Shown: one piece after another, positions 1 to 8,850 of the stretch
Position numbering within the stretch: the stretch's first letter is position 1
Layout of the letters: every line of letters starts with the position of its first letter
NCBI RefSeq assembly: GCF_015476655.1
Contig: NZ_JABFHF010000014.1
Span: 1-64,000 of the forward strand
Direction: 5' to 3'
Origin: Aquiflexum lacus
Lineage (GTDB): Bacteria > Bacteroidota > Bacteroidia > Cytophagales > Cyclobacteriaceae
Length of the DNA stretch: 64,000 nt
The notes under the pieces: generated by a model
The model's database searches: none
The model's input: the letters and a program-made list of their open reading frames with translations, nothing else
What the model was told of the DNA's origin: nothing
Position numbers and translations under genes: made by a program

Positions 1-3
1 TAT

Positions 4-41
4 ATAGGTTTACAATTTTAAATTAAATTGTGTCAACCTAT
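4..41. repeat. AT-rich inverted repeat at the window edge
   Basis: The outer arms ATAGGTT (4-10) and AACCTAT (35-41) and the inner arms ACAATTT (12-18) and AAATTGT (25-31) are perfect reverse complements around an AT-rich centre. The spacing between outer and inner arms differs (1 versus 3 nt). It lies about 140 bp downstream of the minus-strand isocitrate dehydrogenase gene. It could fold in RNA from either strand, but it has no clear U-tract, so I do not call it a terminator. Confidence 0.5.
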
Positions 42-139
42 TTCAGTACACGACCGCTTGTCTTGTTTCTTGGCTCCCCGAAATTCTTCGGGACAAGCTT
101 TGGCTCTTATTTCTTGTCTCTTGTCTCTTGATTCTAAAC

Positions 140-178
140 TCTAAATTCTCGCTTCTCGCCTCTAAAATCTCGCTTCTC
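140..178. repeat. Tandem 18-bp pyrimidine-rich repeat
   Basis: Two copies of TCTAAANTCTCGCTTCTC (140-157 and 161-178) differ at one base and are 21 bp apart. They follow a related run of TTGTCTC/TTGATTC heptamers at 114-134, giving a strongly strand-biased CT-rich tract that ends next to the isocitrate dehydrogenase stop codon. Such tracts look like dispersed intergenic filler. No function can be read from the sequence. Confidence 0.55.
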
Positions 179-181
179 CAA

Positions 182-1636
182 TCACTCTCCCTGCGCCAAG
201 CTATACGCCCTCACCCCATCAAAGGCATAAAGGTTTTCGGTCTTAATAAAATCAAAACCAAGGTCTTGAACCTGCTTGAGCAAATCCAATATTTGGGCAT
301 GGCTGATGACAGATTGTCCGGCATTCTGAAACCTGCACCTCCAATGATCGGTACAGAAAGTCTCTCTCATTCCACCAGGAAATACTTTAATGCCTCTATT
401 GGTAATCAATTGAAGTTCCAATCCATCTGCATTGGCTTTTCTGAGTTTCTCTCCTATCACATTTGGATCTCTTTCATCACTGTCCCAATCAACAAACACA
501 TCCACACCTATCAAATCTTTTTGAGATTTTTTGACTGGACTTAACTTGATTTGCATGGGTTCTGTAGCAGATTCGTCAAAGGTAGTGACGGCAAGATTTA
601 CTGGTTTTTGACCCAGTCTTTCTATCACAGCTCTAGAGAATTCCTGTGTACCCACTTTTTTGGAAGAAAGGCCTTCTTGGTAAATATCTCCTGTATGAAT
701 ACCGTCTTCAAGCGTTTTTGCCCAAGCATTGGCAATTTTTTCAGCTATTTCTGGCTGACCAATATGTACCAGCATCATGATTGCGCCATTCAATAGGCCT
801 GAAGGGTTTGCCATATCCATTCCTGCAATATCCGGTGCGGAACCATGGATAGCTTCAAACATCGCTACTTCTTCTCCCACATTGGCAGAACCTCCAAGAC
901 CAACTGAACCCGTCACTTGTGCTGCCACATCTGAAATGATATCCCCATATAGATTGAGGGTCACAATCACATCAAAGATCTCAGGTCTCTCAGCAATCAA
1001 AGCCGTGCCGATATCTATGATTTTGTGGTCCGTTTGGATGTTGGGATATTCTTTGGCCACCTCTAGGAATGTTTTATGAAAAAGTCCATCTGCCAGCTTC
1101 ATGATGTTATCTTTGGTCATACAGGTGACATTCTTACGACCATATTTTTTAGCATATTCAAACGCATATCTAATGATTTTCTCAGACCCGGGCTTGGAAA
1201 TCAGTTTAAGACATTGGTAAACCTCCTGTGTTTGCCTATGCTCGATACCGGCATAGAGGTCTTCCTCATTTTCTCTGATGATGACCAAATCCGTTTTGGG
1301 AAAATGGGTTTTTACAAATGGAGAATATGCCTTGCAGGGTCTTACATTAGCAAACAATCCAAATGATTTTCTTGTGGTTACATTCAGACTTTTGAATCCT
1401 CCACCCTGAGGGGTAGTAATGGGAGATTTTAAAAATATTTTGGTTTCCCTTAATGAATCAAAAGCACCTGGCTCCATCCCCGAACTTATCCCTTTCAAAT
1501 ACACCTTTTCACCGATTTCAATAACTTCATATTCAAGTTGGGCCCCAGCTGCTTCCAGAATTCCAAGGGTTGCTTTCATGATTTCCGGACCGATGCCATC
1601 TCCGTAGGCAACAGTAATTTTTCTTTTTGAAGACAT
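182..1636 (-). CDS. icd: Isocitrate dehydrogenase, long form with C-terminal extension
   Basis: This enzyme oxidatively decarboxylates isocitrate to 2-oxoglutarate in the TCA cycle. The 484-residue product carries YGDGIGPE at 11-18, the substrate loop SLNVTTRKSFGLFANVRP at 83-100, RENEEDLYAGIEH at 121-133, the metal-binding NLYGDIISD at 228-236 and the coenzyme loop HGSAPDIAG at 264-272. The core ends near residue 355. A further ~125 residues form the C-terminal domain seen in the Thermus/Rickettsia-type long enzymes. The coenzyme loop has Asp-Ile where the E. coli NADP enzyme has Lys-Tyr, so annotation as strictly NADP-dependent would be unsafe. The gene stands alone and diverges from the crotonase gene. 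The ATG follows a plausible -7 element. Confidence 0.95.
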   Translation of the reverse strand: MSSKRKITVAYGDGIGPEIMKATLGILEAAGAQLEYEVIEIGEKVYLKGISSGMEPGAFDSLRETKIFLKSPITTPQGGGFKSLNVTTRKSFGLFANVRPCKAYSPFVKTHFPKTDLVIIRENEEDLYAGIEHRQTQEVYQCLKLISKPGSEKIIRYAFEYAKKYGRKNVTCMTKDNIMKLADGLFHKTFLEVAKEYPNIQTDHKIIDIGTALIAERPEIFDVIVTLNLYGDIISDVAAQVTGSVGLGGSANVGEEVAMFEAIHGSAPDIAGMDMANPSGLLNGAIMMLVHIGQPEIAEKIANAWAKTLEDGIHTGDIYQEGLSSKKVGTQEFSRAVIERLGQKPVNLAVTTFDESATEPMQIKLSPVKKSQKDLIGVDVFVDWDSDERDPNVIGEKLRKANADGLELQLITNRGIKVFPGGMRETFCTDHWRCRFQNAGQSVISHAQILDLLKQVQDLGFDFIKTENLYAFDGVRAYSLAQGE

Positions 1637-1671
1637 ATATAAAATGGGTTATCTTAATATTGAGTTTAACA

Positions 1672-1679
1672 CAAAAATA
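1672..1679 (-). promoter_or_regulatory. Possible -7 element for icd
   Basis: Read on the minus strand the bases are TATTTTTG, matching the Bacteroidota -7 consensus TANNTTTG. The element ends 36 nt before the icd ATG. No convincing TTTG -33 element is found at the expected 19-21 nt distance, so this is a half-site prediction. Confidence 0.35.
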
Positions 1680-1796
1680 GGAAAATTTCAGGGAAGCCTT
1701 CCTAAACCTATTACAAATTAGCATAATACTGCACTGGCTGAGCAATACGTGAATCACCAAAGAATTGACAAAGGATCGTGTTTTTACAAGAAATGC

Positions 1797-1827
1797 TTTG
1801 TGAATGGAACAGGGCCTTGTATATTTG
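1797..1827 (+). promoter_or_regulatory. Bacteroidota-type promoter for the crotonase gene
   Basis: TTTG (1797-1800) is followed after exactly 19 nt by TATATTTG (1820-1827), matching the primary sigma factor consensus of the phylum. Transcription would start near 1834, about 17 nt before the ATG at 1851. This placement argues against an upstream start near 1749, which would lie outside the transcript. Confidence 0.7.
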
Positions 1828-1850
1828 ATATCAAACATGCACCAATTCAT

Positions 1851-2636
1851 ATGGCTGATAGCAATAATATTCTTTCAGAAGAAAAAGAAGGCATTCTTTA
1901 TTTGACCATCAACAGAGAATCAAAATTAAATGCGCTCAATTTTGCTACTTTAGAAGAAATCAGAAATATTTTTAATGAGGTTTCAGACAACAAAAACATC
2001 AAGGCGGTTATCATCACAGGCTCAGGAGAGAAGGCATTTATTGCAGGTGCCGATATCAGTGAGATTGCAGAACTCAATGAACTGAATGCCCGAAAATTTG
2101 CAGAGAACGGGCAAGAAATTTTCAGTTTGATCGAAAATTGCCACAAGCCTGTCATTGCGCTTGTCAATGGATTTGCTTTGGGAGGCGGCTGTGAACTGGC
2201 GATGGCCTGCCACATGCGGATTGCTGTTGCCAATGCGAAATTTGGACAACCTGAAGTGAACCTTGGAATCATCCCCGGCTATGGAGGCACGCAAAGATTG
2301 ACCTATCTGATAGGTCGTGGCAAAGCCAATGAACTCATGATGACAGGGGATATGATCGGAGCTGATGAAGCAAAATCTTTGGGATTGGTCAATCATGTTT
2401 TTCCAACAAAAAACGAAGCATTGGCAAAAGCAGAAGAAATCATAAAAAAAATTATCAGCAAGGCTCCTTTGGCCATTGGCATGGTAGTCGATTGTGTGAA
2501 CGCGGTATTTATCCCTGACGAAAACGGGTATCAGACAGAAGCCAATAGTTTCGCCAGATGCGTCAAATCAGGAGATTATAAAGAAGGGACTTCAGCATTC
2601 CTTGAAAAAAGAAAACCGGTTTTCAAAGGGGAGTAA
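1851..2636 (+). CDS. Enoyl-CoA hydratase/isomerase (crotonase family)
   Basis: The predicted role is hydration of 2-enoyl-CoA in fatty-acid beta-oxidation or a related acyl-CoA pathway. The 261-residue length is normal for the family. It shows the oxyanion-hole region AFIAGADIS (62-70), GGGCELA (111-117) with the first catalytic Glu, and PEVNLGIIPGYGGTQRL (134-150) with the second. Having both glutamates favours a true hydratase over an isomerase or decarboxylase. The ATG at 1851 was chosen because it gives the family length and sits just after a good promoter. A longer reading frame exists upstream, but its extra residues do not resemble crotonases. An intrinsic terminator overlaps the stop codon. 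Confidence 0.93.
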   Translation: MADSNNILSEEKEGILYLTINRESKLNALNFATLEEIRNIFNEVSDNKNIKAVIITGSGEKAFIAGADISEIAELNELNARKFAENGQEIFSLIENCHKPVIALVNGFALGGGCELAMACHMRIAVANAKFGQPEVNLGIIPGYGGTQRLTYLIGRGKANELMMTGDMIGADEAKSLGLVNHVFPTKNEALAKAEEIIKKIISKAPLAIGMVVDCVNAVFIPDENGYQTEANSFARCVKSGDYKEGTSAFLEKRKPVFKGE

Positions 2637-2651
2637 GTCCCCTTTTCTTTT
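2625..2651 (+). terminator. Intrinsic terminator containing the crotonase stop codon in its loop
   Basis: AAAGGGGA (2625-2632) pairs perfectly with TCCCCTTT (2638-2645) around the loop GTAAG, which includes the TAA stop at 2634-2636. A T-rich stretch follows. The next ATG on the same strand is only 7 nt beyond this tract, so read-through or a weak terminator would be needed to express the flippase gene from the upstream promoter. Confidence 0.7.
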
Positions 2652-2657
2652 TTAAAA

Positions 2658-4181
2658 ATGAGCCAACTCAAAAAATTAGCAGGTCAAACGGCCGTTTACG
2701 GGATAAGCAGCATCCTTGGCAGAACTGTAAATTTTTTATTAATCCCGATTTATACAGGATATCTCACCAAGGATGATGTGGGTGCCTACACCGCACTCTA
2801 TGGCTACATGGCCCTCTTTAATATCATTTTTACTTATGGGATGGAAACCACCTATTTCCGGTATGCCACAGGAAAAGGATTGGATCCCCAAAAAGTATTT
2901 GCTCAAATCCAGTCTCTACTGATTACCACCTCTCTCTCTCTTGGAGCCATTATCTACCTCTCAGCCCCCACCTTGGCATCATGGCTCAACTATGAGGGTC
3001 AAGAACATCTTTTCAAATGGATTGCTTGGGTTTTAGCCATTGACGCGATATTGGTAATCCCTTATGCAAAATTGAGAAAAGAAAATAGGGCATTTCAATT
3101 TGCCATAACCAAGCTTGGCAATATCTTTATCAATGTAGGATTAAACATCTTTTTCATAGTTGTCTGCTACCATATTTGGAGAGGCGATTGGCTGGCAAAC
3201 TTATCTCCCTTTATAGGAAAAATTTATAACCCGGAATGGGGAGTAGAATATATTTTTCTTTCAAATTTAGTGGCCAATGCAGCCATGATTCCTGTATTAT
3301 TTTGGCTTACCAAAAAATTCCGATTTGGTTTCAATAGAGAATTTCTCAAACCTATGTGGCATTATGCGTTCCCACTTTTATTTATGGGACTTGCGGGGGT
3401 CATCAATGAGACTTTTTCCAGAACCACTTTCGAATATATCTTACCCGAAGGATTCTATGAAGGGTTGACAACTAGGGAAGTTACCGGGATTTTCGGTGCA
3501 AACTTCAAATTGGCAATTTTAATGAATTTGATCATTCAAGCTTTCAAATATGCTGCAGAGCCATTTTTCTTCAATCAGGCTGCTGATAAAAACAGTCCTG
3601 AACTATTTGCAAAAGTGATGCATGTTTTTGTAATTTTTTGCTCAGCTTTGATGATAGCTGTATCCGTAAATCTTGATATTCTAGGAGCACTTTTTCTTCG
3701 AGGCGATGGCTATGTCATGGGCAATTACATTGTGCCTGTCCTTTTGCTTGGTTATCTAATGCTAGGTATTTACTTTAACCTAAGTATCTGGTTCAAATTA
3801 ACAGATCAGACCAAATACAGTTTTTACATAACAGTAATCGGTGCAATCGTAACCATTGTGGTACTATTTACATTAGTGCCTAAATTTGGGTTAATGGGTG
3901 GTGCTTTGAGTACATTATGCTGTTATACAGTCATGACAATTATTTGCTACTATGTAGGACAGAAGTATTTTCCCATACCTTATCAGACAGGTAAAGCTGT
4001 GTTCTATCTTCTTTTTGCTTTTGCTTTAAGCTATTTGGGTTTCTTTTGGGATTGGGGAAATCCTATCTTTCAATTTATTGGCAGAAATAGCCTTGTGATT
4101 ATTTTTGTTCTAGTAGTTTTGGGAATTGAAAAAAACGAAGTGAAACAATTACTGTCACGTTTTAACAAAAATAAAATATGA
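2658..4181 (+). CDS. Polysaccharide/lipid-linked oligosaccharide flippase (MOP superfamily)
   Basis: This is a 507-residue polytopic inner-membrane protein with about 12-14 hydrophobic segments spread over its whole length and a typical MOP/Wzx-type N-terminus ([19 protein letters not shown]). Family members move lipid-linked glycans, such as cell-surface polysaccharide repeat units, across the cytoplasmic membrane. No glycosyltransferase or polymerase genes lie next to it, so it is not embedded in an obvious surface-polysaccharide locus and the substrate is unknown. Its TGA stop overlaps the dUTPase ATG (ATGA), which implies translational coupling. Confidence 0.88.
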   Translation: MSQLKKLAGQTAVYGISSILGRTVNFLLIPIYTGYLTKDDVGAYTALYGYMALFNIIFTYGMETTYFRYATGKGLDPQKVFAQIQSLLITTSLSLGAIIYLSAPTLASWLNYEGQEHLFKWIAWVLAIDAILVIPYAKLRKENRAFQFAITKLGNIFINVGLNIFFIVVCYHIWRGDWLANLSPFIGKIYNPEWGVEYIFLSNLVANAAMIPVLFWLTKKFRFGFNREFLKPMWHYAFPLLFMGLAGVINETFSRTTFEYILPEGFYEGLTTREVTGIFGANFKLAILMNLIIQAFKYAAEPFFFNQAADKNSPELFAKVMHVFVIFCSALMIAVSVNLDILGALFLRGDGYVMGNYIVPVLLLGYLMLGIYFNLSIWFKLTDQTKYSFYITVIGAIVTIVVLFTLVPKFGLMGGALSTLCCYTVMTIICYYVGQKYFPIPYQTGKAVFYLLFAFALSYLGFFWDWGNPIFQFIGRNSLVIIFVLVVLGIEKNEVKQLLSRFNKNKI

Positions 4182-4612
4182 TCATCAAAGTAATCAACCA
4201 ATCCAAGCATCCCCTACCTGAATACCAAACCCCACTTTCTGCAGGATTGGATCTCAGGGCCAATATAAACGAACCAATTATTTTAATGCCTTTGGAAAGA
4301 AAGCTCATAGGTACAGGGCTATTTATAGAACTACCTGCAGGGTTTGAAGCCCAAATCAGACCTAGAAGTGGGCTGGCTTATAAATATGGGCTTTCTGTGC
4401 TGAACACTCCTGGAACGATTGATGCAGATTACAGGGGAGAAGTTAAAGTTTTGTTGGTCAACCTTTCCAACGAATCATTTACATTAGAAGATGGTGAGCG
4501 AATTGCCCAAATGGTCGTTGCTAAACACGAACAAATCACATGGCAGCCCGTTCAGGAGCTTTCAGATACAGAAAGAGGGGCTGGTGGTTATGGCAGCACA
4601 GGGAAATCTTAA
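4178..4612 (+). CDS. dut: dUTP diphosphatase (trimeric dUTPase)
   Basis: The enzyme hydrolyses dUTP to dUMP and pyrophosphate, keeping uracil out of DNA and supplying dUMP for thymidylate synthesis. All five trimeric-family motifs are present in 144 residues: AGLDLRA (22-28), RPRSGLA (61-67), [10 protein letters not shown] (79-88, with catalytic Asp83 and base-stacking Tyr85), GERIAQMV (106-113) and [10 protein letters not shown] (133-142). In the last motif the usual Phe is Tyr, a conservative change. The gene overlaps the flippase stop by 4 nt. A 192-nt spacer without a recognisable gene follows. Confidence 0.97.
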   Translation: MIIKVINQSKHPLPEYQTPLSAGLDLRANINEPIILMPLERKLIGTGLFIELPAGFEAQIRPRSGLAYKYGLSVLNTPGTIDADYRGEVKVLLVNLSNESFTLEDGERIAQMVVAKHEQITWQPVQELSDTERGAGGYGSTGKS

Positions 4613-4804
4613 TTTACGATTATTTTTGTATAGTTGTGCTACTTTTGGGAGAGAGACAAAATGTCAAAAAGAACAAAAAGGCATCAAGTTTGCGTTATCG
4701 GTAAAAAGTGATAAAAATTTCGCCCTGAACCATCTAACAAAATGGCCAATAATCCGTATTGCCATAATTAAATATCTGAAGTTGAAAGCAATAAAATAGA
4801 TTAA

Positions 4805-6535
4805 GTGAAAATATACCTCAAAAGATTATTAAGTATTTCATTGATGATGCTGATCACCCTTTCAGCATTTTCCCAATCTAAATTACCGAAAAAGGAAAGA
4901 AAGAGGCAGCTTGAAGAAGCAAAAGCCTCAAGACTTTTTATTGAGGGGCAAAGATTCTTGATGCAGGAGGATTTTGATAGGGCGTATTTCTATTTCCAGA
5001 AGGCCAGAGAAATCACTCCGGATGAAGCTGCTATAAATTTCAAGATCGCAGAAATATTGTTGAGAGCAAACAGGGTGGATCAGGCCATGGAATATGGCAT
5101 GAAAGCAGTGGAATCCAATCCTGAAAACAAGTATTACAATCTTGTAATGGCAGAAGCTTTTACCAAACAAAATGAACCGCTCAAAGCTGCGGCAATTCTC
5201 GAAAACCTGATGGCCAATACTGATGAAAATCAGAATTATATTTTGGATTTAGCTTCCTTATACCTTCAAGCAGGAGAGTTTGATAAAGGACTCGATGCGC
5301 TTGACCGAGCTGAAGAGTATTACGGTATGGCTGAGCAACTTACAGTACAAAAGCAACGGATTTATTTAAGAAAAAATGACCTGAAAAGCGCCATTGAAGA
5401 AGGTGAAAAACTAATTGAATCTCAGCCTGGCAATTCTCAATATGTGTTGAGTCTTGTCGAAATACTATTCAACAACGGTAGAACAGATCAGGCTTTGGCC
5501 CTGATAGAAAAATCCCTTGACACCTACCCTCAGCAACCTGAACTCCAATTAGCCGCCTATGCACTGTATAAAGAAAAAGGTGATATCGATACTGCTGAGA
5601 CATTGATCAGAGAAGCTTTTTCCAATCCTGACCTTGACGGAGAGATAGTTGCCCAGTCATTTGCGGATATTCTTCAGGATCCCAAAACCACAAGAAGAGA
5701 TAATCTTTTAGATGAATTGGAGGCCAAAATGTTGGTGAATTTTCCCAATGATCCTTACGTGCTGACCGTGATCGGAGATAGGAAGTTTTTTGACAATGAC
5801 AGGGAAAAAGCGATAGAACTCTATAAAAAATCTATAGAAATCAATCCTGCCAATGCTCCTGTCTTACAAGGAATTATTACTTCTATGTTTGAAAAAGGTG
5901 ATGATTTCAGTCAAATTGAAAAATATACCATCCTTGCGGTAGATGAATTTCCAGAAAGAGCCGAATTCTGGTTTTTTGACGGAACTGCAAAGCTTGCACT
6001 GAAAAAAGGTGAAGAGGCATTGGCTTCTTTACTAAAATCAACGGAAGTAAATGGAGGAAAAAACAAACAACTAGATCTTTTAGTCAAAGGTCAATTGGGC
6101 GATGCCTATCATTTAATGGGTGAAAAAGAAGATGCTTTTGAAGCCTATGAGGCATTATTAAATGAGAAACCCGATGATGAACATGTATTAAACAATTATG
6201 CCTATTATCTGTCTTTGGAAAAAAAGAACTTGGAAAAAGCCAAGTCTATGTCCTCACAACTTGTGAAAAAATTTCCCAAAAACGCTACTTATCTTGATAC
6301 ACATGCTTGGGTACTTTTTCAGTTGAAAGATTATGAAGGTGCAAAGAAATACATGGAACTCGCTATTGAAAACGAGGAATCCCCAAGTGGTGTAATGTGG
6401 GAACATTATGGGGACATTCTATATCATTTGGGCAATAGAAATGATGCCATCAGCTATTGGAAAAAAGCTGAAGGTGGGGAGGAAACATCCGAGGTTTTGA
6501 TCAAAAAAATAAAGGACAGAAAATATTATGACTAA
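4805..6535 (+). CDS. Exported TPR-repeat protein
   Basis: This 576-residue protein starts at a GTG and has a signal peptide (hydrophobic core about residues 8-22, ending near AFSQS). The rest is almost entirely tetratricopeptide repeats, for example AYFYFQKAREITPDEAAINFK near 60-80 and AIELYKKSIEINPANAPV further on. It probably acts as a periplasmic or outer-membrane-associated scaffold. It heads a tight operon with the DUF4292 lipoprotein (8-nt overlap) and the EnvC-like protein, which suggests envelope assembly or cell-wall maintenance. Such TPR-lipoprotein-EnvC sets recur in Bacteroidota. Individual substrates cannot be inferred. A weak -7-like TACTTTTG lies at 4640-4647, far upstream. Confidence 0.88.
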   Translation: MKIYLKRLLSISLMMLITLSAFSQSKLPKKERKRQLEEAKASRLFIEGQRFLMQEDFDRAYFYFQKAREITPDEAAINFKIAEILLRANRVDQAMEYGMKAVESNPENKYYNLVMAEAFTKQNEPLKAAAILENLMANTDENQNYILDLASLYLQAGEFDKGLDALDRAEEYYGMAEQLTVQKQRIYLRKNDLKSAIEEGEKLIESQPGNSQYVLSLVEILFNNGRTDQALALIEKSLDTYPQQPELQLAAYALYKEKGDIDTAETLIREAFSNPDLDGEIVAQSFADILQDPKTTRRDNLLDELEAKMLVNFPNDPYVLTVIGDRKFFDNDREKAIELYKKSIEINPANAPVLQGIITSMFEKGDDFSQIEKYTILAVDEFPERAEFWFFDGTAKLALKKGEEALASLLKSTEVNGGKNKQLDLLVKGQLGDAYHLMGEKEDAFEAYEALLNEKPDDEHVLNNYAYYLSLEKKNLEKAKSMSSQLVKKFPKNATYLDTHAWVLFQLKDYEGAKKYMELAIENEESPSGVMWEHYGDILYHLGNRNDAISYWKKAEGGEETSEVLIKKIKDRKYYD

Positions 6536-7265
6536 GTCAAATCCGGGAATTCTGTTATTTTTTATTATACTATTAGTTGGCTGTTCCAAAAAACCAAACT
6601 TGTATACTTCCAATGAAATCATGCAGGAATTCAACCCTAGTTACTTTGATTTCAACTATCTCAGTACACGGGGCAGAATTGTTCTGGAAGAGGCCAATGG
6701 AAAAATCACGAAAGGAACCATTAATCTAAGGGCACAAAAAGATAGTGTCATTTGGTTCAGTATGACGCCTGGTTTAGGCCTCGAAGCTATGAGAGGCTTA
6801 ATCACAACAGATAAAATCCGCATCAAGGACAGGCTGAATGGAGATGACATCAACCTGAGTTTTGATGAAATGAAAGATCGGTTTGGACTTCAAATTTCAC
6901 TACAGCTTGTTCAGAACATTCTTTATGCAAACGTCCCTGAAGAATTCAGCTATCGTGATAGACTGATCAGGGTTGGGAAATACTTTGAGCTTACTCAGGC
7001 AAGAGAGGGATTTAGGTTTCATTCCAGGGTCAATACAAGTCATGGAAAAGTATCAGAACTGTCAAGTAACACGCTTGATAACAACGGTGCTTTATTGGCA
7101 TCCTACCCTACCTTTGAAAATGTAAATAATCAACCTTTTCCAAACAAGATGTTATTGAAAATTACGTTCAACGCAGAGGAAGGTGTTCAGAATATCATTA
7201 TCCATCTTGACTTGAACAGGATTGAATATCAGGATGAGCCCTTATCATTTCCATTTCAGTTTTAA
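6528..7265 (+). CDS. DUF4292 family outer-membrane lipoprotein
   Basis: This 245-residue protein has a lipoprotein signal ending in the lipobox LVGC (Cys at residue 19). The body matches the DUF4292 pattern, a beta-rich fold distantly like LolA/LolB: a region following DFNYLSTRGRIVLEE, then WFSMTPGLGLEAMRG. The LolB-like resemblance makes lipoprotein sorting or lipid handling at the outer membrane an attractive guess, but function is not established for the family. Translation is coupled to the TPR gene (8-nt overlap), and the EnvC-like gene starts 2 nt after its stop. Confidence 0.85.
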   Translation: MTKSNPGILLFFIILLVGCSKKPNLYTSNEIMQEFNPSYFDFNYLSTRGRIVLEEANGKITKGTINLRAQKDSVIWFSMTPGLGLEAMRGLITTDKIRIKDRLNGDDINLSFDEMKDRFGLQISLQLVQNILYANVPEEFSYRDRLIRVGKYFELTQAREGFRFHSRVNTSHGKVSELSSNTLDNNGALLASYPTFENVNNQPFPNKMLLKITFNAEEGVQNIIIHLDLNRIEYQDEPLSFPFQF

Positions 7266-7267
7266 CA

Positions 7268-8512
7268 ATGAGATCTATAAGGTTATTTCTATTTCTGATT
7301 TTACTTTTTTTTGGGATGCCCCAAATTAGCCTACATGCGCAGACAAAAAAAACTAGGGCCCAGCTTGAAAAGGAAAAATCAGATATTCAGAAAAGATTGG
7401 CCGAATTTGATCAGATACTTAAAAGGACAGCAGACACAAAAAAATCTTCTATCGGGCAGTTAAATGCTGTCAACAAACAACTTCAGACTAGAATTACATT
7501 TATCAATACTTTAAGCAGGGAGGTTTCTCTGCTCAATACTGAAATCAAGGAAACAGAGAATTCAATCAGTTCTTTGGAAAAAGATCTCAAAAACCTCAAA
7601 GAGGAGTATTCAGGAATGATATATACTTCCTCAAAACTGAATTCCGGACTGACAATGACCATGTTTATCTTCAGTTCTACGACATTCAAACAGTTCTACA
7701 TGAGGTTAAAATACCTGAAGCAATATTCGGATGCAAGAAAAAAACAAGTTGAATTGATCAACCAAAAGACCGATGAACTTGCAGCACAGAGATTAACCCT
7801 GGAAGAAAAAAAGTCTGAAAAGCAATTGGTCTTGAATCAGGAACAACAACAAAAACAGCAACTTGACCTGGCTAAAAGACAACAACAGGGCATTGTCAAC
7901 GACCTTTCCAAACAGGAACAGGATTTGAGAAAAAAAATTGCAGCTGCCAAAAAACAGCAAGAAAACCTCAACAGCATGATCAAAAGGATCATTGAGGAGG
8001 AAATCAGGCTTGCAGAAGCAGAAGCTCGGAAGAAAAACTCTACCGCCAATAAATCTTCAGGAAGTAATATTCCACTTACTCCTGAGGCTGCAGCACTATC
8101 GAGTTCTTTTGCCGGTAACAGGGGCAAACTTCCTTGGCCGGTAGAAAGCGGATTTATTTCCAAAAGATTTGGGACACATCCCCACCCTACCCTCAAAGGA
8201 ATCAGTGAGGACAATGATGGAATTGATATTCAGACCCGTCCAAATTCTAACGTTCGTTCAGTTTTTGATGGAGAGGTTACCAAAATATTTACAGTGCCGG
8301 GATACGGCGGTACTATTGTGGTCAAACACGGTGAATATTACACCATGTATAGCAAACTTAAAGTGATTTCTGTGAGGTCTGGGGATAAAGTCAAAGCCAA
8401 ACAGGTCCTTGGTCAAGTTTATACTAATAAGGAAGGTGTGGCAGAAGTGCACTTTGAAGCTTGGAAAGGTCTTCAACCCATGGACCCGTCCATTTGGCTT
8501 GCTGGTCGATAA
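7268..8512 (+). CDS. EnvC-like murein hydrolase activator with degenerate M23/LytM domain
   Basis: This 414-residue exported protein has a signal peptide (about 1-25), long coiled coils (about 30-110 and 155-245) and a C-terminal LytM/M23 domain (about 290-414). The zinc site is broken: the H-x-G-x-D motif reads NDGID (near 315-319), the YAHL histidine is Lys (YSKL, near 360) and HxH reads EVH (near 392). This is the arrangement of EnvC/NlpD-type proteins, which do not cut peptidoglycan but activate N-acetylmuramoyl-L-alanine amidases during cell separation. It is the last gene of the TPR/DUF4292 operon. A partner amidase and FtsEX are not in the window. Confidence 0.9.
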   Translation: MRSIRLFLFLILLFFGMPQISLHAQTKKTRAQLEKEKSDIQKRLAEFDQILKRTADTKKSSIGQLNAVNKQLQTRITFINTLSREVSLLNTEIKETENSISSLEKDLKNLKEEYSGMIYTSSKLNSGLTMTMFIFSSTTFKQFYMRLKYLKQYSDARKKQVELINQKTDELAAQRLTLEEKKSEKQLVLNQEQQQKQQLDLAKRQQQGIVNDLSKQEQDLRKKIAAAKKQQENLNSMIKRIIEEEIRLAEAEARKKNSTANKSSGSNIPLTPEAAALSSSFAGNRGKLPWPVESGFISKRFGTHPHPTLKGISEDNDGIDIQTRPNSNVRSVFDGEVTKIFTVPGYGGTIVVKHGEYYTMYSKLKVISVRSGDKVKAKQVLGQVYTNKEGVAEVHFEAWKGLQPMDPSIWLAGR

Positions 8513-8564
8513 AACAAATAATTCGTATATTTATAAAAAAAGAAGAATAACGGGGCTTCTTTCC

Positions 8565-8595
8565 TTTGTGTTAGAATTACACAGTTATATCTTTG
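8565..8595 (+). promoter_or_regulatory. Bacteroidota-type promoter for tatA
   Basis: TTTG (8565-8568) and TATCTTTG (8588-8595) are separated by 19 nt, a full match to the phylum consensus. The tatA ATG lies 30 nt beyond. This marks a new transcription unit after the EnvC-like gene. Confidence 0.75.
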
Positions 8596-8625
8596 TACAA
8601 ATAAAATAACCTAAATAATAAAATC

Positions 8626-8829
8626 ATGACAACATTGGGTTTCTTACAAAACATGGGTGGTGGATCTATCATCCTAATCGTTCTGGTGATTTTACTCCTT
8701 TTTGGAGCTAAAAGAATCCCAGAATTGGCAAGAGGGCTCGGAAGAGGAATCAGAGAATTTAAGGATGCCACTAAAGAAATTCAGGATGACCTTGAAGAAG
8801 GTCTGAAAGAAAAAAAGAAAAGAGACTAA
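8626..8829 (+). CDS. tatA: Sec-independent translocase protein TatA/TatE
   Basis: This is a small inner-membrane protein of 67 residues. One N-terminal transmembrane helix (about 13-29) is followed by the [14 protein letters not shown] hinge and amphipathic helix (28-41), then a charged, Lys-rich tail. Together these are the TatA hallmark. It oligomerises with TatC to export folded proteins bearing twin-arginine signals. No tatC is in the window; split tatA and tatC loci are common in this phylum. It is preceded by a clear promoter and followed 21 nt later by gatA. Confidence 0.96.
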   Translation: MTTLGFLQNMGGGSIILIVLVILLLFGAKRIPELARGLGRGIREFKDATKEIQDDLEEGLKEKKKRD

Positions 8830-8850
8830 TTAGATTCAAAGATTTATACC

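Noticed and set aside
4491-4799. Open frame of 102 codons overlapping the dut end
   Set aside because: It is out of frame with dut, has no recognisable family, and its second half is AT-rich spacer sequence.
7837-8214. 125-codon minus-strand frame with Ser/Cys-rich protein
   Set aside because: It is the antisense shadow of the coiled-coil part of the EnvC-like gene.
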